Below, one piece after another: positions 24,201 to 34,200 of a stretch of DNA of 64,000 bases. Position numbers and translations under genes: made by a program. The first letter of the stretch is position 1, and each line of letters opens with the position of its first letter. The stretch comes from Stichopus chloronotus (taxonomy: Eukaryota; Echinodermata; Holothuroidea; Aspidochirotida; Stichopodidae): the NCBI GenBank assembly GCA_021234535.1, contig CM037845.1, positions 1,764,501 through 1,828,500 on the forward strand, read 5' to 3'. The notes below the pieces were generated by a model that saw only the letters and a program-made list of their open reading frames with translations, was not told where the DNA came from and did not search any database.

Positions 24201-27200
24201 GAAATAGACGATGACATGTAGCTGAGATTAAATTTATCATACTAGTGAATACTCTTACCACGGTTCATTTGATCAGCAAATTGTCCAAAAAATGATTTGT
24301 ACTTAAAACAGAAATGTAGAAATAAAGTGATAAATATGAATCTAGTATGCTACTGTTAGTGTTTCAAATCATTTACTTTATCCTTGCTGGCATTTTGAAC
24401 TAATCCTTTTCTTTGCAGAGTGTGCAGAAATTTTTACATATGTCCTATATACTTACAATTATTTCAACTAAATGTATGAAAATATGGTCAGTGTATGAGC
24501 ATATGTCATTATTTATGCTTCGTTAATGTATTACATCTTACATTTTTTTCATGGTTTGCAACCTTTAATACCTTTGACAGCAATGGAAGTCTATATGAAC
24601 ATATGTCATTACGCATGGAGCTATTTAGCTAAATGAGCCCACACTTTCACGGTCACTCTATCACGATTCAACACAGGATTCAACTTACAACTAAAATTGC
24701 ACTGCTGAAATTACTGTTTACAATAATGAATACAAAATGTCAACTGACTACAAAATAGATTCACCTAATTCATACAACTGGGATTTAAAGAAATCATGCT
24801 GCTATTCTATTCTGAAGAGCTTCTTTGATCAAGTCAATATGCACTAATTTAGTTGAAAGTCAAACCGTGTTGAATCGCGTTAGTGTGACCTGGAAGAAAC
24901 AGTTACCTCTGCAAAATGAGTTTCCTCACAGATCTGTCTATTTTTGGCATTTCTATTTTTAGCTGTGAAGTCATCAAGGATCAGGCTACAGGGGATTCCC
25001 TCTGCTATGCGTTTGTGGAGTTTGAGAGGGTAAGTAGATCCAGTTAAAATTCGATTGTAAAACAATCAGAAACAGATACCTGATGGTTTTGACTTAAGAA
25101 GAGGATAGTCTGTAGGAGACAAGTTAGCAGACCTGCCAAACCTACAAATAGTGTTAATATAAAAACTTCATCCAAGTAAATGCCCTGGAGATTTTAGGAG
25201 CAATTAATGCATCTAGGGATGGATAAGGGGGGGGGGGGCAGGCTGATTGTAGCATATTGAGACTTGAGAGATAACGACACATTGAGTAATAATGTATGAC
25301 TTCAAAAACAATTTTTATAAATACGTGCTTTCAATACTCTGAAAACGAAATTGTCAGTTAACTTGTATCATCAGACTGAAGTTATTTTGATAGATATTTT
25401 AACTAATAGTGGCGATAATAGAAGTATGACTCATTTGACCATTCATTGTATTATGTTACTGCCAGTCATTGCTGTATCCTTTGGTTTGATGTAATGTATG
25501 TGTATTAATTTTACCATTGCCTTCATTTGTTTTGTAGTTCCCAAGGCAACTTTTAAAGACAGCACAACAGAGTACTCCAGGTTTTTCTGTGTAGCTTGGT
25601 GACCATTTTGTTTGTGATTTTCCTTCAGGATGAAGACTGCGAAGAGGCTTACTTCAAAATGGACAACGTACTCATCGACGATCGACGTATTCATGTCGAC
25701 TTCAGTCAGTCTGTCGCAAAACTTCAGTTTAAGGGTAGAGGTAAGCCACAGACAGATTATCACAACACGATGAAAATCAATCGGTTGTGTTTGATCCTGG
25801 CAACAAGTCGCTCTTACTACATGGGGATTTCAGGTCCATCTGTTCATTGTTGTACTTCAAAACTCTGCTCAAACACCAAAATACATCTTTTTTCTCTCTC
25901 TGCAGGGACTTGAGCTGGTGTAGTCTTTAAACTGATGCCATGGCAATATATTCTGTCTCCATCAACTATATTGCATCATAACCTTATAGCTGCCACATTT
26001 GAGTTTATATCGATACATTTGTGCTAGTTTTAAGGTGGTACGACCACATGACAATGCTTGTAATAAGCATAATTTGTCAAGTTGTACATTCCAGTAGTTG
26101 ATGAAAACAGTCACCATTCTTTTAATTTTTATGGTGCCGTGCACTGTCTGTCTGCAAATGATTAACTACTTACGTGAAAATGTGTCTAGTCGCAAATTTT
26201 TAAAACCCAGATTACTCAATGTCCGTATGTATGTGGCATGTGGAGAGCCTCTTAGTTCGACCATTTGTCATTAGTACGTGAAAATGAAAGGTTTGGAAAA
26301 ATTTAGTGACATCGACAAAGCAAGTCAAGTGTCGCAAACTTTCCTTTCAGCTCTGTACTGCATTCCAAGTAGTTATTGCGTTTAAACTATATATTGGAAA
26401 CTGATGATGGTAGTATTTCTCAGACTGCTGTAGTCATGTTCAGTGACTGTTCCCTCTCTGGTAGCAATCTTAGATTAAGGCACAGTATATTCATCTACCC
26501 ATCACTTCACCTGCATGTCCAAAGTGTCACACTTTGGATGTGACAGTTTAAAGCTAATATGCAATAGAACGGTCAACCTTTCCCACTAGAAATACACGTT
26601 TTGTTTCTGTCAACTGCAAGAGTTACCCTTTGTGAATGGATGCTAAGATTCCTGACACAGATTTGAATCAAAGTAAATCAGCGAACAGGTATTTCATGTA
26701 TGAAAGGAATCTTAAGTGAATCTAAACATGATGTAAGACAGAATTATTTCAAATTTGAGTTTTGAAATAGTTCTTCCTGGTAAGTACTTAAATTCACGTG
26801 ACTTAAATAACAACAGACTAAGGAATTTAACACCTGAGAGAGTATTGCCTAAATCTTACCAACGTTTGCTATCCTTTTTTAATTTGATGGTCAGAGATTA
26901 CCTGTTTTTTTTTTTGTCATGTCAGGTCCTGTCATGCCACAAAGATCAACTAACAGTCAAGCCTCTCACCAGTCAAGGAGGTAGGTCAAGTCACTCAATT
27001 AATCTTGCACATTTCCAGGACCTTATTGGAGTGCCAAAGCCCCTGTAATGTATGGGATTTAATTAAAGTATACTGTAGGTCGCTTTACCAATAAAATCTT
27101 CAGAAGGTAAAGAATAGCACCATTTTCTGAGGACCACTGTCTCCGTTTTTTTTTTTTTCACAGTTGATGTATCACTCGTCATCAGTAGTCTAAGCTACGC

Positions 27201-28674
27201 TGTTTTCAGCGGACTAGTTACATCAGATAAACCGATTATCTGACTTTCAAATGAGAATGTCGTATGTCAAAGAAATGTTGTCATCTCGGATGAATTCATG
27301 CAGTAGCACTGGAAATGTTCTTGACATTCCAGAAGCATCATTGTAAAATTCAAGTAGTATTATGATCTAAAGCATGAAACATTTTATTGCTGATCACACT
27401 GACCCACTTCTCTGTTGACCTATTTTCATTTCCTACCAGGGGTGCTGAGAGGTCAAGATTCTCTGGCAGTAGCAAGGACAACAAGGGTGGTATGCCATTA
27501 AAAGACATTCCAAGAAAGATAAAGGCAAGGACTTTTTTTTTTCTTGTTGGGAGAGAGCAATGTTTTCATTGAAAAGGAATTTCTATCAGTTCATCATTTA
27601 AAATCTGCTAAGTAAAACTCACAAATTTGTGTTAAATTCTTCCACCCTAGTAGACGACTAAAGTAGCCAGAACAGCAGTAGCATACTCTTAATGAAGTGG
27701 ACAACTTTCCCTTTTCCACCTGGTCACAAACAAAACAGATAGTAAACATATATGATACTGGGACTCTTGAGTGTTTCAGGGCTGCCATGCAAGTGTAAGT
27801 GAACTGTTAAAATACCATTTTTTCTAGTGTTTGCACTTGGATTCTAAGGGATGATATTACAGTTCACTTATAACAAAGAGATTGTTTCTTTGTTACTATT
27901 TTACAAACAAATATCTTCCCGCAGGATCGAAGGCAAGATGATGCCAGCAGCAGTGATAACTCATCATCAGCATCCTCCTCCTCTTCCTCAAGCCCCGAGA
28001 GGAAACAAAAGCGAAAGAAGAGACACAGAGAAAAGTCAGACAAATTCAGGCAGAGGAGAGAAGAGCAGGAGAGGCAAGTCAGAAGGAGAGATAGACAAGA
28101 TGATTATAGAGAAGGAAAATATAGACGAGATGAAGATAGAAGTGATAGAGGAAGGGACAGACGGGATGAGAATAGAAGTGAGAGAGGAAGGGACAGATGG
28201 GATGAGGATAGAAGTGAGAGAGGAAGGGACAGATGGGATGAGGATAGAAGTGATAGAGGAAAAGCTAGTTCAAAAGAAATGAAAAGAATGGACAAATACA
28301 AACAAGAGGTCAGAAAAGAAAGCCATAGCAAGGAGCAACAGAGGGATAGGAGGCAGGAAAGAGGGAGAAGTAGCTCCGCAGAAACATCGAATAATCAGTT
28401 TTCATCTCGAAAGAGCAGGGAGGGTAGATCAGACAAACATTCATCTAAAGATGAGATTGAAAGAGAGACTAAAAAGAGGAGAAGCCCATCTGCATCTGAT
28501 GACAGTTCTTCCTCGTCAGTAGAGGAAAGGAAATCACGAAAGAGGCAAGCGAGATATTCGTCCGGGAGTGAAGATGATAGGATGAAGAAAACAAAGACAG
28601 AAAGAAATAAAAAAGATGAAAGGAAACGTAGTAAAAAGAAAAGGAACAGGAGATCAAGAAGTCTCTCATCTTGA
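12207..28674 (+). CDS. PPIL4: PPIL4, cyclophilin-RRM protein, complete, 13 exons
   Basis: Join of 12207-12276, 16638-16705, 16976-17040, 17500-17617, 20137-20279, 21428-21524, 22495-22611, 23915-24039, 24963-25029, 25629-25740, 26926-26980, 27440-27524 and 27925-28674; 623 residues (human 492). PPIL4 is a nuclear, spliceosome-associated cyclophilin-like protein. Residues 1-165 form the cyclophilin-like domain, starting [17 protein letters not shown]. The position of the catalytic Arg of cyclophilin A is Ser44 and of its Trp is Tyr118, while Phe49, Gln107 and His123 are kept, so isomerase activity is doubtful. The RRM has RNP2 LFVCKL (242-247) and RNP1 LCYAFVEF (281-288). Residues 375-623 are an Arg/Ser/Asp/Glu/Lys-rich tail. 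Introns 7 and 12 appear to use GC donors. The segment between RRM and tail differs from human. Confidence 0.97.
13083..13794 (+). repeat. 195-bp direct repeat of retrotransposon endonuclease region
   Basis: 13083-13278 and 13600-13794 are about 90 percent alike by eye. The second copy reads [13 protein letters not shown] and runs on into [11 protein letters not shown], an endonuclease C-terminal signature of non-LTR elements. The first copy is a separate fragment or a partial duplication, with about 320 bp between. Confidence 0.8.
13600..16064 (+). mobile_element. Degenerate non-LTR retrotransposon (CR1/Jockey-type)
   Basis: In the same orientation as PPIL4. Reading across several frames: an endonuclease end with SDHD (13800), KAPGPDSI (14508), [17 protein letters not shown] (14690), [12 protein letters not shown] (14909), [13 protein letters not shown] (15079), FADDTK (15171), then [11 protein letters not shown] (15510) and a post-RT domain. 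Frameshifts and stops throughout mean it is dead. The 3' end is a CTAAA-type tail at 16035-16064, usual for such elements. I do not assign a named family. Confidence 0.92.
16638..16705 (+). CDS. PPIL4: PPIL4 exon 2
   Basis: Phase 1 in, phase 0 out; donor GTACTG. Encodes [20 protein letters not shown]. Ser44 stands where cyclophilin A has its catalytic Arg55 (human PPIL4 has Asn). Confidence 0.96.
16976..17040 (+). CDS. PPIL4: PPIL4 exon 3
   Basis: Phase 0 in, phase 2 out; acceptor TTTTGGTAG, donor GTGAGT. Encodes [17 protein letters not shown], the cyclophilin Phe/Met-Gln-GD loop. Confidence 0.96.
17041..17499 (+). other. PPIL4 intron 3
   Basis: GTGAGT..TTTCAG intron with pyrimidine-rich runs near 17358-17390. 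Nothing else recognised. Confidence 0.85.
17500..17617 (+). CDS. PPIL4: PPIL4 exon 4
   Basis: Phase 2 in, phase 0 out; donor GTGATG. Encodes [20 protein letters not shown] then SQ, nearly identical to human PPIL4. Confidence 0.97.
17618..20136 (+). other. PPIL4 intron 4
   Basis: 2.5-kb AT-rich intron with a poly-T run near 18365 and poly-A near 18724. I see no exon, RNA gene or mobile element. Confidence 0.8.
20137..20279 (+). CDS. PPIL4: PPIL4 exon 5
   Basis: Phase 0 in, phase 2 out; donor GTAACT. Encodes [20 protein letters not shown] and ends LQDIR. Tyr118 replaces the cyclosporin-contact Trp121 of cyclophilin A; His123 is kept. Confidence 0.97.
20280..21427 (+). other. PPIL4 intron 5
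   Basis: GTAACT..CCTCAG. Contains a purine-rich GGGAGG stretch (20448-20495) and a C-run at 21283-21295. No gene seen. Confidence 0.8.
21428..21524 (+). CDS. PPIL4: PPIL4 exon 6
   Basis: Phase 2 in, phase 0 out; donor GTATCA. Encodes [15 protein letters not shown], a PPIL4 signature C-terminal to the cyclophilin fold. Confidence 0.97.
21525..22494 (+). other. PPIL4 intron 6
   Basis: Unique-looking AT-rich sequence; nothing recognised. Confidence 0.8.
22495..22611 (+). CDS. PPIL4: PPIL4 exon 7 (GC donor)
   Basis: Phase 0 at both ends, 39 codons of Glu/Lys/Ala-rich helix ending ILEM, which in human PPIL4 is directly followed by VGDLPDAD, the start of exon 8. The exon end is ATG followed by GCAAGA, so the donor is GC, not GT. 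No GT close by keeps the frame and homology. Confidence 0.93.
22612..23914 (+). other. PPIL4 intron 7 (GC-AG)
   Basis: Begins GCAAGA and ends TTGTCAG. AT-rich with a near-repeat of AGAGTTYTGGATGTAATCTT at 23142 and 23175. No exon seen. Confidence 0.85.
23915..24039 (+). CDS. PPIL4: PPIL4 exon 8 (RRM first half)
   Basis: Phase 0 in, phase 2 out. Encodes [20 protein letters not shown], with RNP2 LFVCKL, then [14 protein letters not shown]. The end AAAATTAGCAG with donor GTAGAC has been copied into the adjoining intron. Confidence 0.97.
24029..24240 (+). repeat. 50/51-bp tandem repeat spanning the exon 8 donor
   Basis: Four units aligned on GTAGACAACA-like words starting at 24040, 24091, 24141 and 24191. 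The second unit restores AAAATCAGCAG followed by GTAGAC, copying the exon 8 end and its 5' splice site almost exactly. Later units are mutated at the site. Confidence 0.9.
24241..24962 (+). other. PPIL4 intron 8, remainder
   Basis: AT-rich, no recognised content; acceptor TATTTTTAG before 24963. Confidence 0.8.
24963..25029 (+). CDS. PPIL4: PPIL4 exon 9 (RNP1)
   Basis: Phase 2 in, phase 0 out; donor GTAAGT. Encodes [28 protein letters not shown] is RNP1 of the RRM. Confidence 0.97.
25030..25628 (+). other. PPIL4 intron 9
   Basis: Contains a G-run near 25226. No other feature seen. Confidence 0.8.
25629..25740 (+). CDS. PPIL4: PPIL4 exon 10 (RRM end)
   Basis: Phase 0 in, phase 1 out; donor GTAAGC. 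Encodes [20 protein letters not shown] then VAK, almost identical to human. Confidence 0.97.
25741..26925 (+). other. PPIL4 intron 10 with a candidate alternative terminal exon
   Basis: A strong pyrimidine tract and TGCAG end at 25905. Splicing exon 10 to 25906 would add eight codons and stop at 25929-25931. The constitutive acceptor GTCAG is at 26925. I did not find an exon for the conserved YDL segment of human PPIL4 here. Confidence 0.6.
26926..26980 (+). CDS. PPIL4: PPIL4 exon 11
   Basis: Phase 1 in, phase 2 out; donor GTAGGT. Encodes Ser/Gln/Arg-rich [15 protein letters not shown]. Low conservation; assigned from phase and splice sites. Confidence 0.75.
26981..27439 (+). other. PPIL4 intron 11
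   Basis: T-run near 27147. No other feature. Confidence 0.78.
27440..27524 (+). CDS. PPIL4: PPIL4 exon 12 (GC donor)
   Basis: Phase 2 in, phase 0 out; encodes Ser/Lys/Gly-rich sequence ending IPRKIK. The end AAG is followed by GCAAGG, a good GC-type donor. The only GT alternative nearby (27546) is poor and would add AR and a run of Phe. Confidence 0.78.
27525..27924 (+). other. PPIL4 intron 12 (apparently GC-AG)
   Basis: Starts GCAAGG, ends CTTCCCGCAG. Nothing else recognised. Confidence 0.75.
27925..28674 (+). CDS. PPIL4: PPIL4 exon 13 (RS/RD/RE tail, stop)
   Basis: Encodes residues 375-623, stop TGA at 28672. An acidic-Ser stretch ([16 protein letters not shown]) is followed by Arg-rich repeats and ends RSRSLSS. 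The frame matches a GATCGAAGGCAAGAT start straight after the acceptor. Typical RS-like splicing-factor tail. Confidence 0.93.
   Translation, partial: DRRQDDASSSDNSSSASSSSSSSPERKQKRKKRHREKSDKFRQRREEQERQVRRRDRQDDYREGKYRRDEDRSDRGRDRRDENRSERGRDRWDEDRSERGRDRWDEDRSDRGKASSKEMKRMDKYKQEVRKESHSKEQQRDRRQERGRSSSAETSNNQFSSRKSREGRSDKHSSKDEIERETKKRRSPSASDDSSSSSVEERKSRKRQARYSSGSEDDRMKKTKTERNKKDERKRSKKKRNRRSRSLSS
28138..28260 (+). repeat. 36-bp coding repeat in the PPIL4 tail
   Basis: Three full units (28138, 28174, 28210) and a part unit encode the 12-residue repeat [12 protein letters not shown] and variants. It is in frame, so copy-number change would lengthen or shorten the tail without a frameshift. Confidence 0.9.
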
Positions 28675-29024
28675 GGAAGGTGCCAAATGTGTTTCTTTAG
28701 CTTGGAGAGTTACGGTGGATTGAGACATGCTCTCTGGAGGTAGTAGGAACAATCCAATGGTTGTCATTAAAGAATAATGAAGCGCCATGGAGAAACATGT
28801 CAGGCACACAGGCAGACTTCCAGGTGGTGTTATGTTCTAGTCACATGGAATAACTCACTGAGTGAGGATTGTGTAAAATTTCTGAGATATTTGGAAGTGG
28901 ATATGATCAAATTGGATTCCATCTCAGGAGGAGAAGCATATTTCACAAAAGATATTCTAGTATTTCCTTCTGCTGAACAAAGGTTCCATTATTTCCAGTT
29001 CACTCCTTCATAAACAATTATTCA

Positions 29025-29030
29025 AATAAA
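29025..29030 (+). terminator. Candidate PPIL4 poly(A) signal
   Basis: AATAAA about 350 bp after the PPIL4 stop; the first canonical signal I see on this strand after the stop. Confidence 0.6.
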
Positions 29031-29066
29031 AATCCACAACAAATGCTGTATTTAAAGTTGTTCCAC

Positions 29067-29072
29067 TTTATT
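29067..29072 (-). terminator. Candidate UST poly(A) signal
   Basis: Plus-strand TTTATT equals AATAAA on minus, 2 kb beyond the UST stop and only 37 bp from the opposing PPIL4 signal. A closer signal could be used instead. Confidence 0.4.
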
Positions 29073-30540
29073 AAATATAAATGAAAAACGTTTCATTACC
29101 AACTTTGCACAAATGTGTGTGCAACATCACAAGGAAGCCTCAGTGTCTTAGAATTATTCAACATCTCAAATCCAAATAAGTTTGTTTGCATTATAAAATG
29201 ACAGTATATCTACAAAACTTTTATGCCATCAGGATTTCATAAAACGGACGGACAGACAGACCAACAGATGCATCCTGCAAACACCATATATTATTATTAG
29301 CTTATTTTGTAATGTTGAATATTCATGGCAATGTTTTTGAAGTTCCACTCCTATCAAAAGTAAGAATATCCATCTTATATTAAATAACACAAACTGCAGA
29401 CAGTAGGACACAAGGCAATCACAAGGCAGTGAGTCAAATCATGGGCTTGTCTCATACTAGGAGGCTCTTTAATGTCATAAATAGACTAAAAAACAAAAGG
29501 TTTCATTCACACCATTATCATCATGTGATTGAATATGTAACAGATATACAAAGTGCATCAAATTTCACATGTATCTACATAGAGAGGAAGTTCTCAGTAA
29601 TTGGTCTAGTACTGCACCTTTAACCATCTTTGAAATTACTAGATCAACATTTGTCACAAAAACACATGCCATGCTGACTGTAAGCAAGCACCATCCCAGA
29701 AAATTGGTTATAGGTGTTCAGCAACAACTACCAAAACACAACAAACTTTGTGATCATGTTATTTCTCTACCCCCCAAATTTCAAACAAAGAGTTGTATAC
29801 AAGAGTCAAGCAGTCATGAAGGGTAATTTGTGGTACCCCAACAATAAGTTTGAGACCGCAAGGGATCTTATGTTCGGAATTGATGTAAACAAGGCTACAT
29901 ATTAATTAATAAATAAACTAAAAGAAAAGCAGTATACCGGTGTGGTTTGATTGATGAAGCCTAGCCTCACTGCTCACTGAGGGTAAAATATCGGGCTATG
30001 ATAACTAGTACATGAAAAGACAACATACCAAATATTCTTCTGGATGTGGTCCATCATCATCATTCTATATGAGATCTGTCAAACAACTACATCCTTGAGA
30101 TGTATGCGGACTTCATTTGACACGCCACTTAAAAACAATAGGGATGTTGAACGTAGTATGACTGATAATTATAAATGTATGTTGATCATGAAATTAGTCC
30201 ACACTTGTATTATTGAGATAAATATGGTTTTCACATACTGACATCTGCTGACCAAAAAGTTTTCCTTATCTCTTTCACACTGACTTGCTTGAGTTCACAG
30301 TTAGCCAAACAGCAAATCCATTATGGTCAAATTTCTGTAGAGTTCCAGTTCAATGAATGGAATAAGCTGTAATGCTGCACATTACATTCAATTAAAACTG
30401 GTCAGATCCTCAAAATCACAATGCATCTGGTATTGAATGACTTCCATCAACACATAACATATGCGATCAGTCTTGGTGCATAATATACTGTTTTTGAAAG
30501 GTTTTCACTTTCACCCCCAATGATCTTTATCAAAATTCTA

Positions 30541-30990
30541 GGGTTCTTGCACACTCGACCTCTGCTGACCACAAACAACCTTTGACCTCCACAAAAAACA
30601 AATACCATTTTTGTGGTCAATTAATATATCCACAATGACTTCAGTCCAAGCTTACATTCTTAACATACGGTGCTTTCAAGATTAACACTTTGACCTCTGT
30701 TGACTTCAAACGACCTCTGACCTACACCAAAAACAATCGGGTTCTTGAGCTTAATGTGATATATACACATATTAAGTAAAACAGTCAATACAAATGTCCA
30801 TTCTTGAGATATCTTGTTCACAAGGTTTTCACATTTAAATCTCTACTGAATGCAGATGAACTTGACCTCCACCAAAATGAAAGGGTCCAATATATTACCT
30901 AAACTATGTCATCAGTTCAAAGTTCCCTCCTTGAGATAACATGTTAACAAACAATGTCACAGACACACACACACACATACACTATCATGC
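30541..30990. repeat. DR1-type dispersed repeat array, copy 1
   Basis: About three diverged units of roughly 140 bp, each with a GACCTCYACCAAAAACAA core, ending in a CA microsatellite at 30960-30980. Same family as copies at 32560, 33640, 37660, 41125, 45050, 50390 and 62205. Confidence 0.8.
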
Positions 30991-31092
30991 GGTTACCATT
31001 GAAACCAAAAACATTATTTACTGGAACTATTCAATCCCATGTAAAGTGATTGGATGAACATGGGGTGGATTTTTACAACATGTATCCTATCC

Positions 31093-31250
31093 TTACAAAC
31101 CAAGCATTTCTTTCTGTTTGAATAGTCTGGCCCTAATGTATTCATAAAACTGGTATTCGTATTTCATGCTCTCTCTCAGAAGTGCGACTGTCTCATTCGA
31201 TGGAAGAACCTTAAGATTAGTAGACGTCCTGGATATGTTAGCAGCCATTT
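31093..31250 (-). CDS. UST: UST last coding exon
   Basis: Phase 1 in; stop TAA at 31095-31093. Encodes KMAANISRTSTNLKVLPSNE (two sequons) and KYEYQFYEYIRARLFKQKEM, matching the RYEYEFYHYVKEQFHLLKRK end of the UST catalytic domain. The acidic extension of human UST is absent. Confidence 0.93.
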
Positions 31251-34200
31251 CTGAAAGTGGAAAGAAATGAAATTAACATTTGCAAAAAGGTTTCCTCCTC
31301 TGCCTTGCTGAGGAGGACACTGTCACTAACATCATAAAAACGCTGCTGACAAGTACAGAACCACTGATAGTTTGCTTTTCTGGAGAACCAAAAGTAAAAC
31401 CAAAACTTTGTTAAAATACTGATGATGCCCTTTTACAACGCCGTGCTTTTAATCATATTTAATTGTTTTACGAAATTAACACAAAGCACCCAAGAGTCTC
31501 CTCTTGTCTTGAAAACAAAGAGGCCACAACTTGACAAAAGTTATGGAGTATATTTGCATGAAAAACCAGAATTTCAAATGTCATTACTGAAAATCAATCT
31601 TGTGATTTACCAGATGTTAAAAATATCATCTCTGAGATAAAACAAACATTCCAAATGTGACATTCACCCTAGCTGAAATCCAATCCACACATACTAGAAA
31701 AATAATTTAGAAAAATCATGAACACCGTTTAAATATTTATCAGGCGGTGGGCAGATCATTATCTGAGAAATGAATGTCCCCTACTGGGGAGAGGAAGGGT
31801 GGGGGGTTGCAACTGGATGAGTTATAAACAATAATACATCAAATTTTGATAAATTTTCTGTAACCAAAACTCTCTTATCTCTCACTCCCAAATTTTCAGG
31901 TGGTTCCAATATAATGTAATATACCTATCTTTATGGCTCTTCACTGCAGTAGATATACAGTTAGTATATACATCACGCAAAAAGTAAACTTTTCGAAAAT
32001 TTGTTCTCATGATGTGAACTTACTTGGAGAATGATACAACTCGGAGGCACCTGTAAAATATCCTGGTAGCATTCGTTCCAAAACTTGTAAGGTCAGCTCA
32101 TATTCTTCCAGGATTCCAACAACTAGGAAATGTTTTTCTACATTTGAAATAGCTCTATGTAAAGCCCATCTGGAAGATTGTCTGGAAATTGAAGACCAAA
32201 GGAGAGGTTTATACCCATTTTGAAATAAATGTGGAGCATAGCATTGCTGTTAAGTAATTTTCTAAATGGGTACGAGCAAGTCTAATGGATGACACTAGAT
32301 TCTTGCAGCAGAAGCCCAAATAAGCCCAGCTGGGCAATCACAGAATGCTGACTAAGTTTTCATAACAAAACAAATCAGCAGGAATAGTTACCAGATGATT
32401 AAAAACTTGCTAGATTCAAGTTGCAATGAGTCGAACCATAATGATGGAACAAGAACCCAAGGGCACTGTGGATCCATGCACAGCTGTACAGTGTAGAATG
32501 TAAATTATGAAGTGAAAGGAGCATTTTGCATTTTCCAATTGTTCTCAATAAGGTACTTTGAGAAACCAAACATGAAATTTGTCTAAGCTTCCGTTTTAGA
32601 GATATTGTGTTGATGAGGTTTTCACACCTTGACCCCTGTTGACCCCAAATTACCTTTGACCCCCACCAAAAACAATAGCCTTCTTGCACTCACTAAGGTA
32701 CACCCATGTACCAAATATGAGATCTGTAAAAGCTTATCTTCTTGAGAGATTGTGTTTACAAGATTTTCGTAATTTGACCCCAAATGACCTTTCACCACCA
32801 TCAAAAACAATAGGCTTCTTAAAGTCAATAAAGTACACTTACATACCAAACATAAGATCTGTACAAGCTCCCCTTCTTGAGATATCATGTTTACAAGGTT
32901 TTCACATTTTGAAACCTGTTGACCCTAAAGACCTTTCACCTGCACCAAAAACAATAGGCTTCTTTCACTCAATAATGTACAGTACAGTAAGCCCTTATTC
33001 AGCCTTTTACTGGATCTAGAGTAAAAGTTTGAAATAGAAATTTCACAGAACTTTTCCTAAAATACCCTTCCAGGTTTTTAATTGATTGCCAAGAATTCGG
33101 CAGCCAGCAAATGATAGGTCGGGTTATATCTTTGAGGTCAGTCCATTACAGGGTGCCACTGACTTTCCTTGCTGAAAATACACAAAATATAGCTACTATC
33201 TGATCACATCTCACAAGTAAAATATCTCTCACAGGTAATCCAAACTGACATGAAAACTCACTTATCTCTTATGTGCTGACATATTCCACAGTGTCAATTT
33301 TTGGATAAAGATCTCTCTGGGATTGATTATACCTGTCTCAGTGACCTCAGAGGTCACTGGTCCCTTATCAGCTAGAAAAATTCTGTATGGGAGGGGATTC
33401 TATCCTAGAAAAGCACAATCAAAAACCAATTGTTTTTCTTTTGGGAATTTTGTACTTGTAACTATCAAAACAGCTCAGTAAATAGTAATAGATTTATAAT
33501 AAAAGGATGACAAAAGTATGTACTGCTTGTATGCAGAGCTAACATTTTGCACCTCCTAGAGACTCAAATAACTTTCAATTAACACCAAAACCAAACCCCA
33601 AAAAGGTTATGCCCTGCACCTTAACCCCACCTGTAAAGTACATGGTTACTTTTCCCCTTTGAAAGAGTTCACAAGCTTTTCAATGTATGACCACTGCTGT
33701 CCCCATATGACCTTTGACCTCAAAAAACCTCCACAACCTTATTCACTTAGAAGGAAGTACCCACCCTCCAAGTTTAAAGTCTATGCAACATGTGTGGTTC
33801 CTGAAATACTGCAAAGATTGTTTGTCTACATTCTGCCTACTTGTGAAATCAGATGACCTTTGACCTACACCAAAAACAATAAGGATCATCTACTCAGTAT
33901 GACCAACCAACACACCAAGTATGAGGTCAGTCAAGAGTATCCTCCTTGAGATATTTTGTAAACAGTGTTTGCAGTTTGACCTCCAGTGACCTCAAATGAC
34001 CTTTGACCTCCACCAAAAACAATAGGGATTATCTAGGCAGTATGAACAACCAACACACCAAGTACAAGATCAGCAAAGCTTACACATCATGAGATATCGT
34101 GTAAACAAGGTTTTCACAGTTTGACCTTCTGTGACCTCAAATGACCATTGACCTCCACCAAAAACAATAGGGATCATCTACTGAGTATGACCAACCAACC

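Larger units (their letters stand above)
28675..31092. other. Convergent 3' UTRs of PPIL4 (+) and UST (-)
   Basis: No coding sequence recognised. AATAAA on plus at 29025-29030 suits PPIL4; AATAAA on minus at 29067-29072 suits UST, giving a UST 3' UTR of about 2 kb. The right part contains a DR1-type repeat array (30541-30990). Confidence 0.65.

Noticed and set aside
27851..28282. 143-codon plus-strand frame rich in [12 protein letters not shown]
   Set aside because: Out-of-frame reading of the PPIL4 RS-tail repeat in exon 13.
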